A DNA stretch of 64,000 nt from CAYQJS01 sp964417895 (lineage in GTDB: Bacteria; Chloroflexota; UBA6077; SHYK01), in contig CAYQJS010000016.1 in the NCBI GenBank assembly GCA_964417895.1, forward strand, positions 1-64,000, read 5' to 3'. Positions 1 to 7,968 of the stretch are shown piece after piece. The number at the start of each line of letters is the position of its first letter. Positions within the stretch are counted from its first letter, which is position 1. The notes under the pieces were generated by a model. It saw only the letters and a program-made list of their open reading frames with translations, was not told the origin of the DNA and ran no database searches. The translations under genes were made by a program, and so were the position numbers.

Positions 1-149
1 GTCGCGACCAGCGCATCACATCCCTCGGCCGCCGCGCAGTCCGGCGGCGCGCACATTCCTACCTGCGTGCCGAGTGCCCGCAACCGCACGGCGAGTCCCA
101 CCGGTTCGACGCCCCCGCACGACCCATACGCCGACAACAACACACGCAC
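1..149 (-). pseudogene. N-terminus of an MGT-type (vancomycin GtfB-like) glycosyltransferase, internally deleted
   Basis: Read on the minus strand from a GTG at 149, with GGGAG seven bases upstream (157-161), the translation begins VRVLLSAYGSCGGVEPVGLA. This matches the start of antibiotic-type UDP-glycosyltransferases (usually MRVLLSTYGSRGDVEP). In those families this loop lies in the acceptor-binding N-terminal Rossmann domain; here the usual Arg and Asp are Cys and Gly. About 15 residues later CAPPDC runs straight into GCDALVA, a segment that normally sits some 60-70 residues further on, so an internal deletion is likely. The frame is open to the window edge, so the rest of the gene cannot be seen. 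It could be a short divergent homologue, but a decaying copy fits better. Confidence 0.5.
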
Positions 150-539
150 CTCGCGACTCCCATTTCCGGAGGTTCCCGCCTCGTACGACGATTCTGCGGC
201 ACGACCAGGGTCTTGCCGCAAGCCCGCCAGTGCGCTATATGTTGAGAATGGAGAGAAGGAGGTCTCTCCTTCCCTTGATCGTGTGCTGTGGACGGACAAC
301 CTCCTGGCGAAGCGGCGCCGCGTACGGCGGTACGTCGGCCCAGGACCTTCCATGCGCCACACGCTGTCATAAAGGAAGAGCAGCGTTGTGACAGGGAGGC
401 TGACGAGCGTGTCGGCCAACCAGGCATGCTGCACTGGTGTGAGCTTGGAGTCCACTGGGACCGGAACGCGGTTTGTAGCCGGCGGCCTGGAGCTCCGCCC
501 ATTCGGTGGGGTGAGCCGGCCGTGCTGGAGGAGGCTGTA
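150..539. other. Stretch without a convincing gene
   Basis: Several frames are open across these 390 bases because of the high GC content, but none gives a recognisable protein or has a good ribosome site. One minus-strand frame around 300-450 has a hydrophobic patch (LVSLPVTTLLFLYD) followed by an Arg-rich tail, so it may be gene debris. I see no tRNA, terminator or repeat. Confidence 0.4.
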
Positions 540-662
540 TTAGAGGTCGAGCCCGTAGAGGTTGATGGCGTTCTCCCGGCAGATCTTCCGCTTGACCCGG
601 AGCGCCTGTGGGTTGCCGTAGAGGTAGTCAACAATCCAGTCGGTATCGACGAGATACTTCAC
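540..662 (-). pseudogene. Chimeric remnant: VapC/PIN N-terminus joined to amidohydrolase C-terminus
   Basis: A 40-codon minus-strand frame starts at GTG 662. Its first 16 residues (VKYLVDTDWIVDYLYG) are a textbook PIN-domain VapC start with the first catalytic Asp. The remaining residues (KRKICRENAINLYGLDL) match the C-terminal tail of amidohydrolase-2 proteins, where a K-I-x-x-x-N-A-x-x-L-Y-G-L signature closes the TIM barrel. Neither half can fold alone, so this is most simply the scar of a deletion joining two genes. It lies 20 bases downstream of the solute-binding protein gene ending at 683. A genuine tiny protein cannot be excluded but is unlikely. Confidence 0.5.
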
Positions 663-682
663 AGATCGACCCTGGCCGGCGG

Positions 683-2392
683 TCATCGGCCCTCTACGGT
701 CCACTCCCACACGTTCCACAGCGGGTTGCCAAACTCTTTTGACACGGCACGCAGCCCCTTGACGTTGCTGCGCGCGACGACAGGGCTCGCATTGTACGTC
801 GTGAAGCCCACGGGCAGGTCGTGCGTCGTGATACGCTCGAGCTCGACGAGCATGTCGTCCCGCGCCGCAGGGTCGAGTGTCTTGAGCTGCAGGTCGTACA
901 GGCGATTGAACTCGGGGTTGTTGTACGTGCCGCGGTTCTGGCTCCCGCGCCAGCCGGTCGCGGCGTTCGGGGCACTCGCTGTGGCCAGGTTGGTGAGGTA
1001 GCCCTGTCCGGTAGATGCAATCTGGGTGGCGGGGAAATGGGCCCGCCATTCGTCGTCGCGGCGGAGGATGCCGGTGATGAGCACGGGGGTGGGGTTGACC
1101 CCCACCTGCTTCCAGAAGTCGGAGATGATGCTCGCATCCTGGGCCTCGTTGCTGCGGATCTCGACGTCCAGGGTCCGTCCCCCGCTGTCGAGGAGCCGGC
1201 CGTCCGGGCCGGAGTTCCACCCCGCGTCGCGCAGCAGGGCGAGCGCGCGCGCCGTATCGAACGGGTACCTGGCGATCACCTGCTCCATTCTCGGGTTCAG
1301 GCGCGAGCCGGGCGGATAGGCGGTGTCCGCGGCCTGGCCCAGGCTGCCCTCGATCGCCTCCGCCAGCGCGCCGCGGTCGATCGCGTGCATGAGCGCCTGC
1401 CGTACCCGTACATCGAGCACCGCCCGCTGGAGGCCGGGGACATCGCGGAACTGGAAGGAAAGGCGGTTCACCCCCTGCGACATCACGTACAGGTTCCCAC
1501 CGTTATCCACCTGCCAGCGCTCTTTGAGGGTGAGCGCCAGTTCGGTCGTCCCGGTCGTGAACACGTCGACCGCGCCGGCGAGGATGCGTGCCAGCACGGT
1601 GTTGGGATCGGCGACGAACACGACGCGGACGGTATCGATCGCCGGCTTGCCGAGCGCAAAATACGGATTGGCCGCGAACGTCAGCCCGGCACCCCGGTCC
1701 CACGCCGTGAGCCGGAACGGGCCGGCGCTGATGTGCTCCTCGCTGAACCAGTAGGGGCTGCTCATGAACGCGCTTTTGTCCCGCCCGTACAGGTCGCCCA
1801 TCAAGTGCCGCGGGATGGGCGTCAGGTCGTGGTTGGCCAGACGCCCCGCGCCCACGAACGGCTGGCGCCAGTGGATCTCGACCGTCCGGCTGTCCGGCGC
1901 CAGCACGCGGGTCATCAGCGCCTCGGGCAGACGCGTGTCGACCGGGATCTCGTTGTCGGTGTAGACCGCATGCGCGAAGACGAAATCGTCGGCGGTGAGC
2001 GGCTGGCCGTCCTGCCACTTGAGGTCGGGTTTCAGCGGGTACGTCGTGCGCATCGTGCCGTCGGGGTATACCTGCCAGCTCCCGTCGGCCTGACTGGGCG
2101 CGCGCAGGGCGAGGAGTGGCTGGGCGACGTCGCGGTCGTCGAGATACATGAGGTTCGCCTGGAACAGGTTGTCCAGGTTCGACGCGGCCTGGTAGATCTT
2201 GTCGCTCATCCCAGTCGGCTCCGACGGGACGGCAAGTGTCAGGAGCGTGGGCCGCGCTGGGCCGGCATCTGCCGGCCTGCGCTCGGGACCCGTCGCCGGC
2301 GCCACCGAAGATGGGGCGCACGCGCTGATGACAACCGCCAGGCCGAGAACCATCGCCCCCAGCCGGCTCTGTCCTACACCAAGCCTAGACAT
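683..2392 (-). CDS. ABC transporter solute-binding lipoprotein, family 5 (peptide/opine type)
   Basis: A 569-residue periplasmic or surface binding protein of the SBP_bac_5 (OppA/DppA) family, which delivers peptides, opines or similar ligands to an ABC permease. The signal peptide ends in a lipobox (VISAC, Cys25). Family landmarks follow in order: YPLKPDLKWQDGQPLTADDF near residue 115, SAGPFRL near 215 and DVRVRQALMHAIDRGAL near 320. The end is WNVWEWTVEGR, a tail shared with the other binding proteins here. I chose ATG 2392 over ATG 2404 because GGAGG (2398-2402) lies five bases before it. No permease or ATPase gene is nearby, so the ligand is unknown. Upstream on the same strand are a decayed paralogue and an MmgE/PrpD gene. 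Confidence 0.9.
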   Translation of the reverse strand: MSRLGVGQSRLGAMVLGLAVVISACAPSSVAPATGPERRPADAGPARPTLLTLAVPSEPTGMSDKIYQAASNLDNLFQANLMYLDDRDVAQPLLALRAPSQADGSWQVYPDGTMRTTYPLKPDLKWQDGQPLTADDFVFAHAVYTDNEIPVDTRLPEALMTRVLAPDSRTVEIHWRQPFVGAGRLANHDLTPIPRHLMGDLYGRDKSAFMSSPYWFSEEHISAGPFRLTAWDRGAGLTFAANPYFALGKPAIDTVRVVFVADPNTVLARILAGAVDVFTTGTTELALTLKERWQVDNGGNLYVMSQGVNRLSFQFRDVPGLQRAVLDVRVRQALMHAIDRGALAEAIEGSLGQAADTAYPPGSRLNPRMEQVIARYPFDTARALALLRDAGWNSGPDGRLLDSGGRTLDVEIRSNEAQDASIISDFWKQVGVNPTPVLITGILRRDDEWRAHFPATQIASTGQGYLTNLATASAPNAATGWRGSQNRGTYNNPEFNRLYDLQLKTLDPAARDDMLVELERITTHDLPVGFTTYNASPVVARSNVKGLRAVSKEFGNPLWNVWEWTVEGR

Positions 2393-2429
2393 GTTTGCCT
2401 CCAAGATGCCATGGATCTACGAAATTGAG

Positions 2430-2740
2430 CGCATGGTAGCCTCGCGCCCACAAGTTCGCAAGCCCCTGTGGGTGCGGCACCGGGCCGAAGCCCGTCTTCC
2501 CTTCATCCGCCGTCACCGTCTGCCGGACCGGTTCCCGGTCCATGGCCGGGTGCGCTGCACGCCGCACCCGCACGTCACTCCAGGGAGCGATGCTGTGATT
2601 GAAGACGGTGCCCATGGTGCCATCGTTCACGTAGATGATGACCACCGACTTCCGCGCGGCAGGCAGGGAGACCGTCTGGACCTTGTCGCCCCAGGTCAGG
2701 CAATCTTTGCTGCTGCCGTACGTGGCCCATCCACGTGGTG
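2430..2740 (-). pseudogene. Internal fragment of a family-5 solute-binding protein
   Basis: One minus-strand frame reads RGWATYGSSKDCLTWGDK and then, about 40 residues on, PWSDVRVRRAAHPAMDRE. The second segment is the D-V-R-V-R-x-A-x-x-x-A-x-D-R block that marks the middle of SBP_bac_5 proteins. No signal peptide, N-terminal lobe or C-terminal lobe adjoins it. At its 5' side the similarity continues less clearly in another frame, suggesting a frameshift. It sits between an intact paralogue (683-2392) and the MmgE/PrpD gene, so it is probably a relic of tandem duplication. Confidence 0.55.
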
Positions 2741-2856
2741 GCGTCCTTCAGAAGCAGCACCTTGATCGGTCTACCCTGGAGGACCGAAGGGCGTGGCGGC
2801 GTTGGCGGCCGGCCTCCCTGCCAGATGCTTGCTTCGTCAGCATGACACGAGCATGG

Positions 2857-4212
2857 CTACGATGGCGGCCGCTGCAACCAGGGGAAGACTTGCCGCACGT
2901 CGGAGACCTCATCGAACCGCCAGAGCAGGTCGAGGGCCCGGTCCAGGTGCCCGGCCGGGAGCACCTCCCCCGCTAGCACCCGGAACTTCTCCTCCACCCG
3001 TGCGTCGCTCATGGGGTTCTCCGGGGTGCCGGTGGCGTGGGCCACCTGTTCCGTGTAGGACCGGCCGTCTTTGAGGGTAAGGGTGACCCGGGCCGCGGTG
3101 TGGCCCCCCAGGGACGGCTCGGCCGCGATCTCGATGCGATCCCGCAGCCCCGCGATGACCGGGTTCTTCACCCGCTCATCGGTGTACTGGGCGGGATAGG
3201 CCCGTCCATCCACCAGGGCCACGGCCATGGAGTGGGGGTAGCAGAACTTCCCATCCAGTCCTGACAGAGGGTGCCGGCGCCGGATGAGAGATGCCGAGAG
3301 ACGGGGGATACGGGCGTCAATGCGCTCAACGCTCTCCGGCCGCACGCCTTCCCTCGTCCGCAGCGCCAGGCAGGCGTCAATCAGGCCGTGGTTGACGATG
3401 CCGCAGGAGTACGCCTTCAACCCGTTCTTCGGTAGCTCCCAGGTCTCTCCCAAGCCGCGGGTCACCCCCGCGAGGTCGTAGCCGGAGGCCATGACCGCTA
3501 GGAAGCCCCGGGGCGCCTCGAAGATGCCGTCCGTCGCGGTGAAGCCGCGTCCGGCCGCAGCAGCGGCGAAGAGCCCGTTCTGGGCCGCCTTGCCCGCGTG
3601 GAGGGGCTTGCACATGGAGCCCGAAAGCTCCCGCAGCCCGGACGCTTGGGTACCGGCTATGCCGAAGGCGTGGACCATGCGGTCCGCATCCAGACCCAGC
3701 AGGCGCCCGGCTGCGGCGGCCGCGCCGAAGACGCCGCAGGTCTCGGTGATGTGCCACCACGGCGTTACCTCCCGCCCATGGCTCTGGACCACCTTGCCAA
3801 CCCGGCAGGCCACCTCGACCCCCAGCACGAAAGTAGCCAGCACGTCCAAGCCGGACGCGCCCAGGTCCTCCCCCACCGCGAGGGCCGCCGGCAGGATGGG
3901 AGACGTCGGGTGTATCCCGCTCCCCTCGTGGCTATCGTCGTAATCCTCGAAGTGGCCGAGATAGCCGTTGGCCAGGGCCGCGTTCTGGGGCGAGGTGCGC
4001 AGCCCGGTGCCAGCCACCGTCGCCGCCTCCCGGGCTCCCTCCTCCTTGAGCAGGCCCGTCATGATCGCGAAGGAAGGGTCCTTCGAGGCGTAGATGGCGA
4101 CGCCCAGGAAGTTGATCACGCAGCGCACCGCGTGGTGGAGGACATCCGATGGGATTGCCTCGACCGGGTGCTCGGCGGTCAGCTTGGCCAGCGCTGTTTC
4201 AGTCGCGCCCAT
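2857..4212 (-). CDS. MmgE/PrpD family protein
   Basis: A 451-residue member of the MmgE/PrpD family, the fold of 2-methylcitrate dehydratase and cis-aconitate decarboxylase, thought to act on small di- or tricarboxylic acids in the cytoplasm. Family signatures include NAALANGYLGHFEDYDDSHE near residue 80, HPTSPILPAALAVGE near 100, a helical GTQASGLRELSG near 187, the lid segment KPLHAGKAAQNGLFAAAAAG near 202, and KFCYPHSMAVALVDGRAYP near 315. Length is normal. No prpB, prpC or acn gene is nearby, so a role in propionate metabolism is not supported. The start lies three bases from the stop of a decayed binding-protein gene, hinting at a former operon. The substrate cannot be named from sequence. 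Confidence 0.9.
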   Translation of the reverse strand: MGATETALAKLTAEHPVEAIPSDVLHHAVRCVINFLGVAIYASKDPSFAIMTGLLKEEGAREAATVAGTGLRTSPQNAALANGYLGHFEDYDDSHEGSGIHPTSPILPAALAVGEDLGASGLDVLATFVLGVEVACRVGKVVQSHGREVTPWWHITETCGVFGAAAAAGRLLGLDADRMVHAFGIAGTQASGLRELSGSMCKPLHAGKAAQNGLFAAAAAGRGFTATDGIFEAPRGFLAVMASGYDLAGVTRGLGETWELPKNGLKAYSCGIVNHGLIDACLALRTREGVRPESVERIDARIPRLSASLIRRRHPLSGLDGKFCYPHSMAVALVDGRAYPAQYTDERVKNPVIAGLRDRIEIAAEPSLGGHTAARVTLTLKDGRSYTEQVAHATGTPENPMSDARVEEKFRVLAGEVLPAGHLDRALDLLWRFDEVSDVRQVFPWLQRPPS

Positions 4213-4215
4213 ATC

Positions 4216-4840
4216 CTACTGCCAGCCCCTGCGGTCCGCCGGGATCTTCTCCACCTCCACCCACCATGCGTTGGAGTTGAACAGCGAGGGACTGGAGGAG
4301 AGCGATGTGTAGAACTCGAGCAGCCAGGGCTGCCACACCTGGTACTTGGAGAGTGTCGGGAACGGCGCCACGTAGGCCTGTCCATCATCTGCTTCTGGAC
4401 TATTCAGCTCGTTCCGCTTCGGCTGGTCCATCTCTTTCAGCGCGGCCGCCACGATCCGGTCGATCTCCGGGTCCTTCACGCCGCAGTTGAGGGAGCCGTT
4501 GGAGCTCCAGGTTTCTTCCCAAGCCTTCGACGTGAAGGACGCGACTATGACGACATCCCCGATCTGAAGCTGTACCAGGAGCTGAGTGCGGTACCTCCAC
4601 CTCGAGGATCGACCTGACTCTTCGCCGTGATTCCTGGTTTTGGACGAACATTGGATCCCCGGGAGCGACGCCATGGTGTGCGACTCGGCCCTTTCCCACC
4701 AGGAGCGCGTCCGATAGCAACTGTCGATTGATCGAGTGATAGAGGGCCGCCCGGAAGTGTACCTCGGCCAGGACTGGTGGGTCTGGATTCAGGAGCTGTG
4801 ACCGCAACGAAAGAGGAGCGCCAACCATCGCGTAGTTCAC
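4216..4840 (-). pseudogene. Frameshifted C-terminal part of a family-5 solute-binding protein
   Basis: Two minus-strand frames together give the C-terminal lobe of a SBP_bac_5 protein. The upstream frame (to 4840) has VLAEVHFRAALYHSINRQLL, the equivalent of the D-V-R-V-R-x-A-x-x-x-A-x-D-R block, then GVAPGDPMFV. Around 4620-4660 the similarity switches to the other frame, which carries KDPEIDRIVAAALKEMDQPK and a Trp-rich end close to the stop at 4216. The N-terminal domain and signal peptide are absent. The gene is truncated and frameshifted, probably non-functional, unless the shift is a sequencing error in a longer truncated copy. Confidence 0.65.
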
Positions 4841-5209
4841 CCGCCCGTCCCGCCAATCACGTTCAAGCTCGGCTCCGAGCTCGACTCGGCGGTTTTGGCC
4901 GCTTGCTCTGCTCGCCTCTTGGCGCGGAACTCGGGGATGGGACCCAGGGTGTGAGTCACACTACCCTTGTTAGACGTGACGTACCCTAGGAGGAGTGCCT
5001 CGGAGTGGCCAAATCGTGCCACCGTACCTGTCGTTTCGCCATTTTCCCACCCGCAACTTGACAGAATCACTGTCTGGCGGACAATCGGGAAAATGCGAAA
5101 AGGCAGGTCTTCGGGGGACCATTTCCCTTTTCGCGCTATCCGGCGATTGGGGAATCAACCATTCATTGCTAGGCGAACGGCATCTATCTGGCGATAGCTG
5201 CTCGTCGCA
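4841..5209. other. Gene-free stretch next to tRNA-Gly
   Basis: No frame here resembles a known protein. A TTGACA at 5058-5063 followed after 16 bases by GACAAT (5080-5085) is a weak plus-strand promoter candidate, but the only gene downstream in reach, the tRNA, is on the other strand. The plus-strand open frame that runs into the tRNA is an artefact of translating its complement. Confidence 0.4.
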
Positions 5210-5285
5210 TGGAGCGGGAGACGGGACTCGAACCCGCGACAGCCTGCTTGGAAGGCAGGAACTCTACCAACTGAGTTACTCCCGC
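5210..5285 (-). tRNA. tRNA-Gly (anticodon TCC)
   Basis: On the minus strand the 76-nt sequence folds as a complete cloverleaf. It has the acceptor stem GCGGGAG/CTCCCGC, D-stem ACTC/GAGT, anticodon stem CCTGC/GCAGG closing loop CTTCCAA (anticodon TCC), T-arm GCGGG-TTCGAGT-CCCGT, discriminator T and an encoded CCA (5210-5212). It reads glycine GGA/GGG codons. It stands alone, with no second tRNA or rRNA nearby, and there is no phage integrase beside it. Confidence 0.96.
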
Positions 5286-5559
5286 TTGCATCCTCTGTTC
5301 GAGAGCCCGACCCCCATTACCGACATTGAGCGTGCTTCCGGAACTGACCTGTATTTTCGCACCTCGGCGTGGCGGAGCGCACCCTCGCGCCGGCCGGAGG
5401 ATTGAGGGCAGCCTGGCTGTTCACCCTGGACCCGGCAAGCTCCATGGCACGCGGAACCCGTTTTGCATCAGAACCTGGCGGAGGCACCCAGCGGATGGCC
5501 AGGCCGAGGATCGGCCTGGCCGTCGCAGACGAGTCCCACCTTGGCTCGTGACCCGGTCC

Positions 5560-6690
5560 TCACAACTTGTAGAGCGTCGCGGCGTTCTTCCATAGGATCT
5601 GGCTCCGTTCTTCAGCCGCCACTCCCTGGAAACACCGATCGATCGTCTCTCGGGTTTTCGGCCAGGTAGAGGTCGCCTCCGGAATGTTGGCAGACCACAG
5701 GATGTTTCCAGCGCCGAGGTAGTCGATGTACCTCGCCACAGGGTCGTACCACGCATTGAGGTAGCATTGCCGATGGAACAATTGGGACGGAGTTGACGGA
5801 TAGCCCTCATTGATCAGGCCGTCGTGGTCTGCCTCGTGATCCGACCACTCGAGGTCGAGCGTGGCCCAGGTTATGGTGCTTTCCGCCAGTATCACCCGCA
5901 GCTTCGGGTGCCGTATCAAGATGCGCGAAAACAGGAAGAGGTTGAGCACATAAGCGCTGGAGACTGGCCTGGTCATGCCACTGAGCGCTTCGGCGCGCGC
6001 CTGCGTCAGCCCCGGGGGAGGCGCATACTGAAGCCCTGGGGACGATCCCGCGTGCAGGCAGAGCGGGACGTCGAGTTCTTCGCAGACCGACCAGACGGGA
6101 TCCCAGTCCGAGTCCGCGAGGTGGGGAACGTCGCGCAAGTCCATGATCCCCGCGGGGAACACAACTCCCCGGTGCCCCATCCCGACCGCGCGGCGGATCT
6201 CAGCGACCGTCGCTTCAACCGGCCACGTCGGGACAATGCATTGTGGAATGAACCGTTCGCTGGCCCGTCCCCACACCTCGATCAGCCAGTCGTTGTACGC
6301 GGCCACGCAGGCTCTCTCCAACTCCTCGTCTCTTAGTCGGCTGAAAGCCTCGCCGGCCGATCCCGCCACCGTCGGATAGAGGGCGGAATAGTCTATTCCG
6401 CCCGCATCCATCGCCTTGAGCCGTTCTGCCGGCACGTAAGCGGCGGCGGGGACTTCCTCCCAGCATGTCGGCTCACGGTCCCGCTCCGCCGTCAGCGCAC
6501 TCGCTCGGGCTACCCGTCCACCCAGCAGTGTTTGCCCATCGACGATCCACCTCTCGGTCCCGTTAGCGCGCTCCAAGCGGGGGATGCGGTCCCCCCACCG
6601 GGTTCGAGAGAGCCGGGCCGTCCAGAGGTCAGGCGGCTCCTGGACGTGATCGTCGACGCTGATCAGGCCATGGCGCAGCTGCATCGGCAC
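5560..6690 (-). CDS. Amidohydrolase-2 family protein (divergent metal site)
   Basis: A 376-residue TIM-barrel protein of the Amidohydro_2 (ACMSD/LigW-like) family, which hydrolyses or decarboxylates small, often aromatic, acids. The N-terminus carries ISVDDHVQEPPDLW, the first metal-loop region of this clade, and later GHRGVVFPAG, LCLHAGSSPG and the closing ILWKNAATLYKL. The last metal loop, usually S-D-F-P-H after strand beta-8, is here WSANIPEATSTWP, with Asn for Asp and Glu for His. Metal binding may therefore differ. Start is a GTG at 6690, or ATG two codons on. It lies nine bases downstream of a paralogue on the same strand, probably one transcript. Confidence 0.87.
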   Translation of the reverse strand: MPMQLRHGLISVDDHVQEPPDLWTARLSRTRWGDRIPRLERANGTERWIVDGQTLLGGRVARASALTAERDREPTCWEEVPAAAYVPAERLKAMDAGGIDYSALYPTVAGSAGEAFSRLRDEELERACVAAYNDWLIEVWGRASERFIPQCIVPTWPVEATVAEIRRAVGMGHRGVVFPAGIMDLRDVPHLADSDWDPVWSVCEELDVPLCLHAGSSPGLQYAPPPGLTQARAEALSGMTRPVSSAYVLNLFLFSRILIRHPKLRVILAESTITWATLDLEWSDHEADHDGLINEGYPSTPSQLFHRQCYLNAWYDPVARYIDYLGAGNILWSANIPEATSTWPKTRETIDRCFQGVAAEERSQILWKNAATLYKL

Positions 6691-6699
6691 CTGGTCACC

Positions 6700-7905
6700 T
6701 TATTCTGGGACAGTGGCTGGCGCATGCGCCGAGTCGTAGAGATCGCTGGGGAGCGAGGGCGAGACGGTGGCCTTCATGCCGTACACGTGGAGGGCATTGG
6801 CAAAGAGCACTTTGCGCCGATCCTCAAATGGGATACCCGTCAGAACCCGCGCCGTCTCTTTCCTGGAGTACGGATAGTAGCAGGGCACGTGGGGGAAGTC
6901 CGACTCCCACATGATGTTGTCGATTCCGATGTCGTGGCGCAGCTTGATGCCTTCCTCTTCGAACCAGAAGTTCGCAAAGAACTGCCGTCGTATCGTCTCG
7001 CTCGGCCGCTCGGGGATGCCCTCTGTCCACAAACGATGGGCCTCCCATTCGTGGTCGCACGTCGACAGGGCGTAGCTGAGCCCGCCGATGCCGGCCTCAG
7101 CGAACACGAACTTCAGGGTCGGGAAGCGCGCCGTCAGCCCGGAGACGATCAGGTGTGGGATGATCTGAGCGGGCGTGACCGCCGACGTGCTGGTGGACGC
7201 GGCGTGTCCCTGACGATCGGTATAGCCGCTCCAGCTCCTCAGCGACGTTCCGGCTCCAATCCCTGCAGAGCCATGGATGTGGACCGGGACACCCAACGAT
7301 TGGCAGGCGTCCCAGATCGGATCCCAATGCGGATCGGTGAGGGAGGGCAATCCGCGCGGCGTCCTCGCCATCACGTCGATCCCCCGGTGGCCGGCCTCCA
7401 CCGCCCGCTCCACCTCGCCAGCGATGATCCTGGGGGGGTTGAGCCACGGAAGACCTGCCAGGGGCCAGTAGCGGTCGCTCACCCGCACCCAGTCCGACAG
7501 GATGTCGTTGTACGTGCGCACGGCGTCAAGCTCGAACTCAGCGTCTCCGTACCCGTGGTAGGAAGCGCCCGGCGATCCCGGGAAGAGCACCTCTGCGTCC
7601 ACGCCATCAATGTCCAGCGCCTTCAGCCGCTCCCCTGGGTCGTAGCTCATCGTTGGCACGTCTTCCCAACGGCGCGGCCAGTGAGGGAAGGGCTCACCCA
7701 TGAGCGCCGGGCAGTTGGCCAAACCGCGCTCCTCTCCGGTCGGGCGACGGCCGTACACACTCCACCCATCCTCGCCCTCTTTTGGCGATGGCACGACCTG
7801 CGGAATCTTGTCTCCCCACTTCGCGGCCAACATGCGCGAGGTGAAGTCGTGGCGGTCGAACGCTGCGTGGGAATCGGCGCTGATAAGCCCGAACTTCAAC
7901 TCCAT
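6700..7905 (-). CDS. Amidohydrolase-2 family protein
   Basis: A 401-residue paralogue of the gene downstream, same fold and family. It begins with ISADSHAAFDRHDF at the first metal loop. It keeps the conserved GHRGIDVMARTP, a His-containing VHIHGSAG near residue 210, and an intact last metal loop IMWESDFPHVPCYYP. It ends with the Asn-Ala-Leu-x-x-Tyr-Gly signature (FANALHVYGMKA). ATG 7905 is preceded by a purine-rich GGGGGA. The upstream neighbour is a solute-binding lipoprotein (63 bases away), consistent with an uptake-plus-hydrolysis unit, though the substrate is unknown. Confidence 0.9.
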   Translation of the reverse strand: MELKFGLISADSHAAFDRHDFTSRMLAAKWGDKIPQVVPSPKEGEDGWSVYGRRPTGEERGLANCPALMGEPFPHWPRRWEDVPTMSYDPGERLKALDIDGVDAEVLFPGSPGASYHGYGDAEFELDAVRTYNDILSDWVRVSDRYWPLAGLPWLNPPRIIAGEVERAVEAGHRGIDVMARTPRGLPSLTDPHWDPIWDACQSLGVPVHIHGSAGIGAGTSLRSWSGYTDRQGHAASTSTSAVTPAQIIPHLIVSGLTARFPTLKFVFAEAGIGGLSYALSTCDHEWEAHRLWTEGIPERPSETIRRQFFANFWFEEEGIKLRHDIGIDNIMWESDFPHVPCYYPYSRKETARVLTGIPFEDRRKVLFANALHVYGMKATVSPSLPSDLYDSAHAPATVPE

Positions 7906-7968
7906 GACGTCCCCCGGAACTGATGGCTCTGCGCGGACGTGTTCACGAAAGATTGCTGCCCGACGGCT

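Noticed and set aside
821..2428. Long plus-strand open frame (535 codons) opposite the solute-binding gene
   Set aside because: It is the antisense shadow of a GC-rich gene whose own frame carries a signal peptide and family motifs. The shadow protein is low-complexity, and its neighbours show the same effect (for example 15035-16354 minus).
5058..5085. Plus-strand promoter TTGACA-N16-GACAAT
   Set aside because: No plus-strand gene follows within reach and the -10 match is weak, so it is mentioned only as a possibility.
4995..5405. Plus-strand frame with GDGTRTRDSLLGRQELYQ
   Set aside because: This peptide is the well-known false translation of the complement of a tRNA; here it is tRNA-Gly at 5210-5285.
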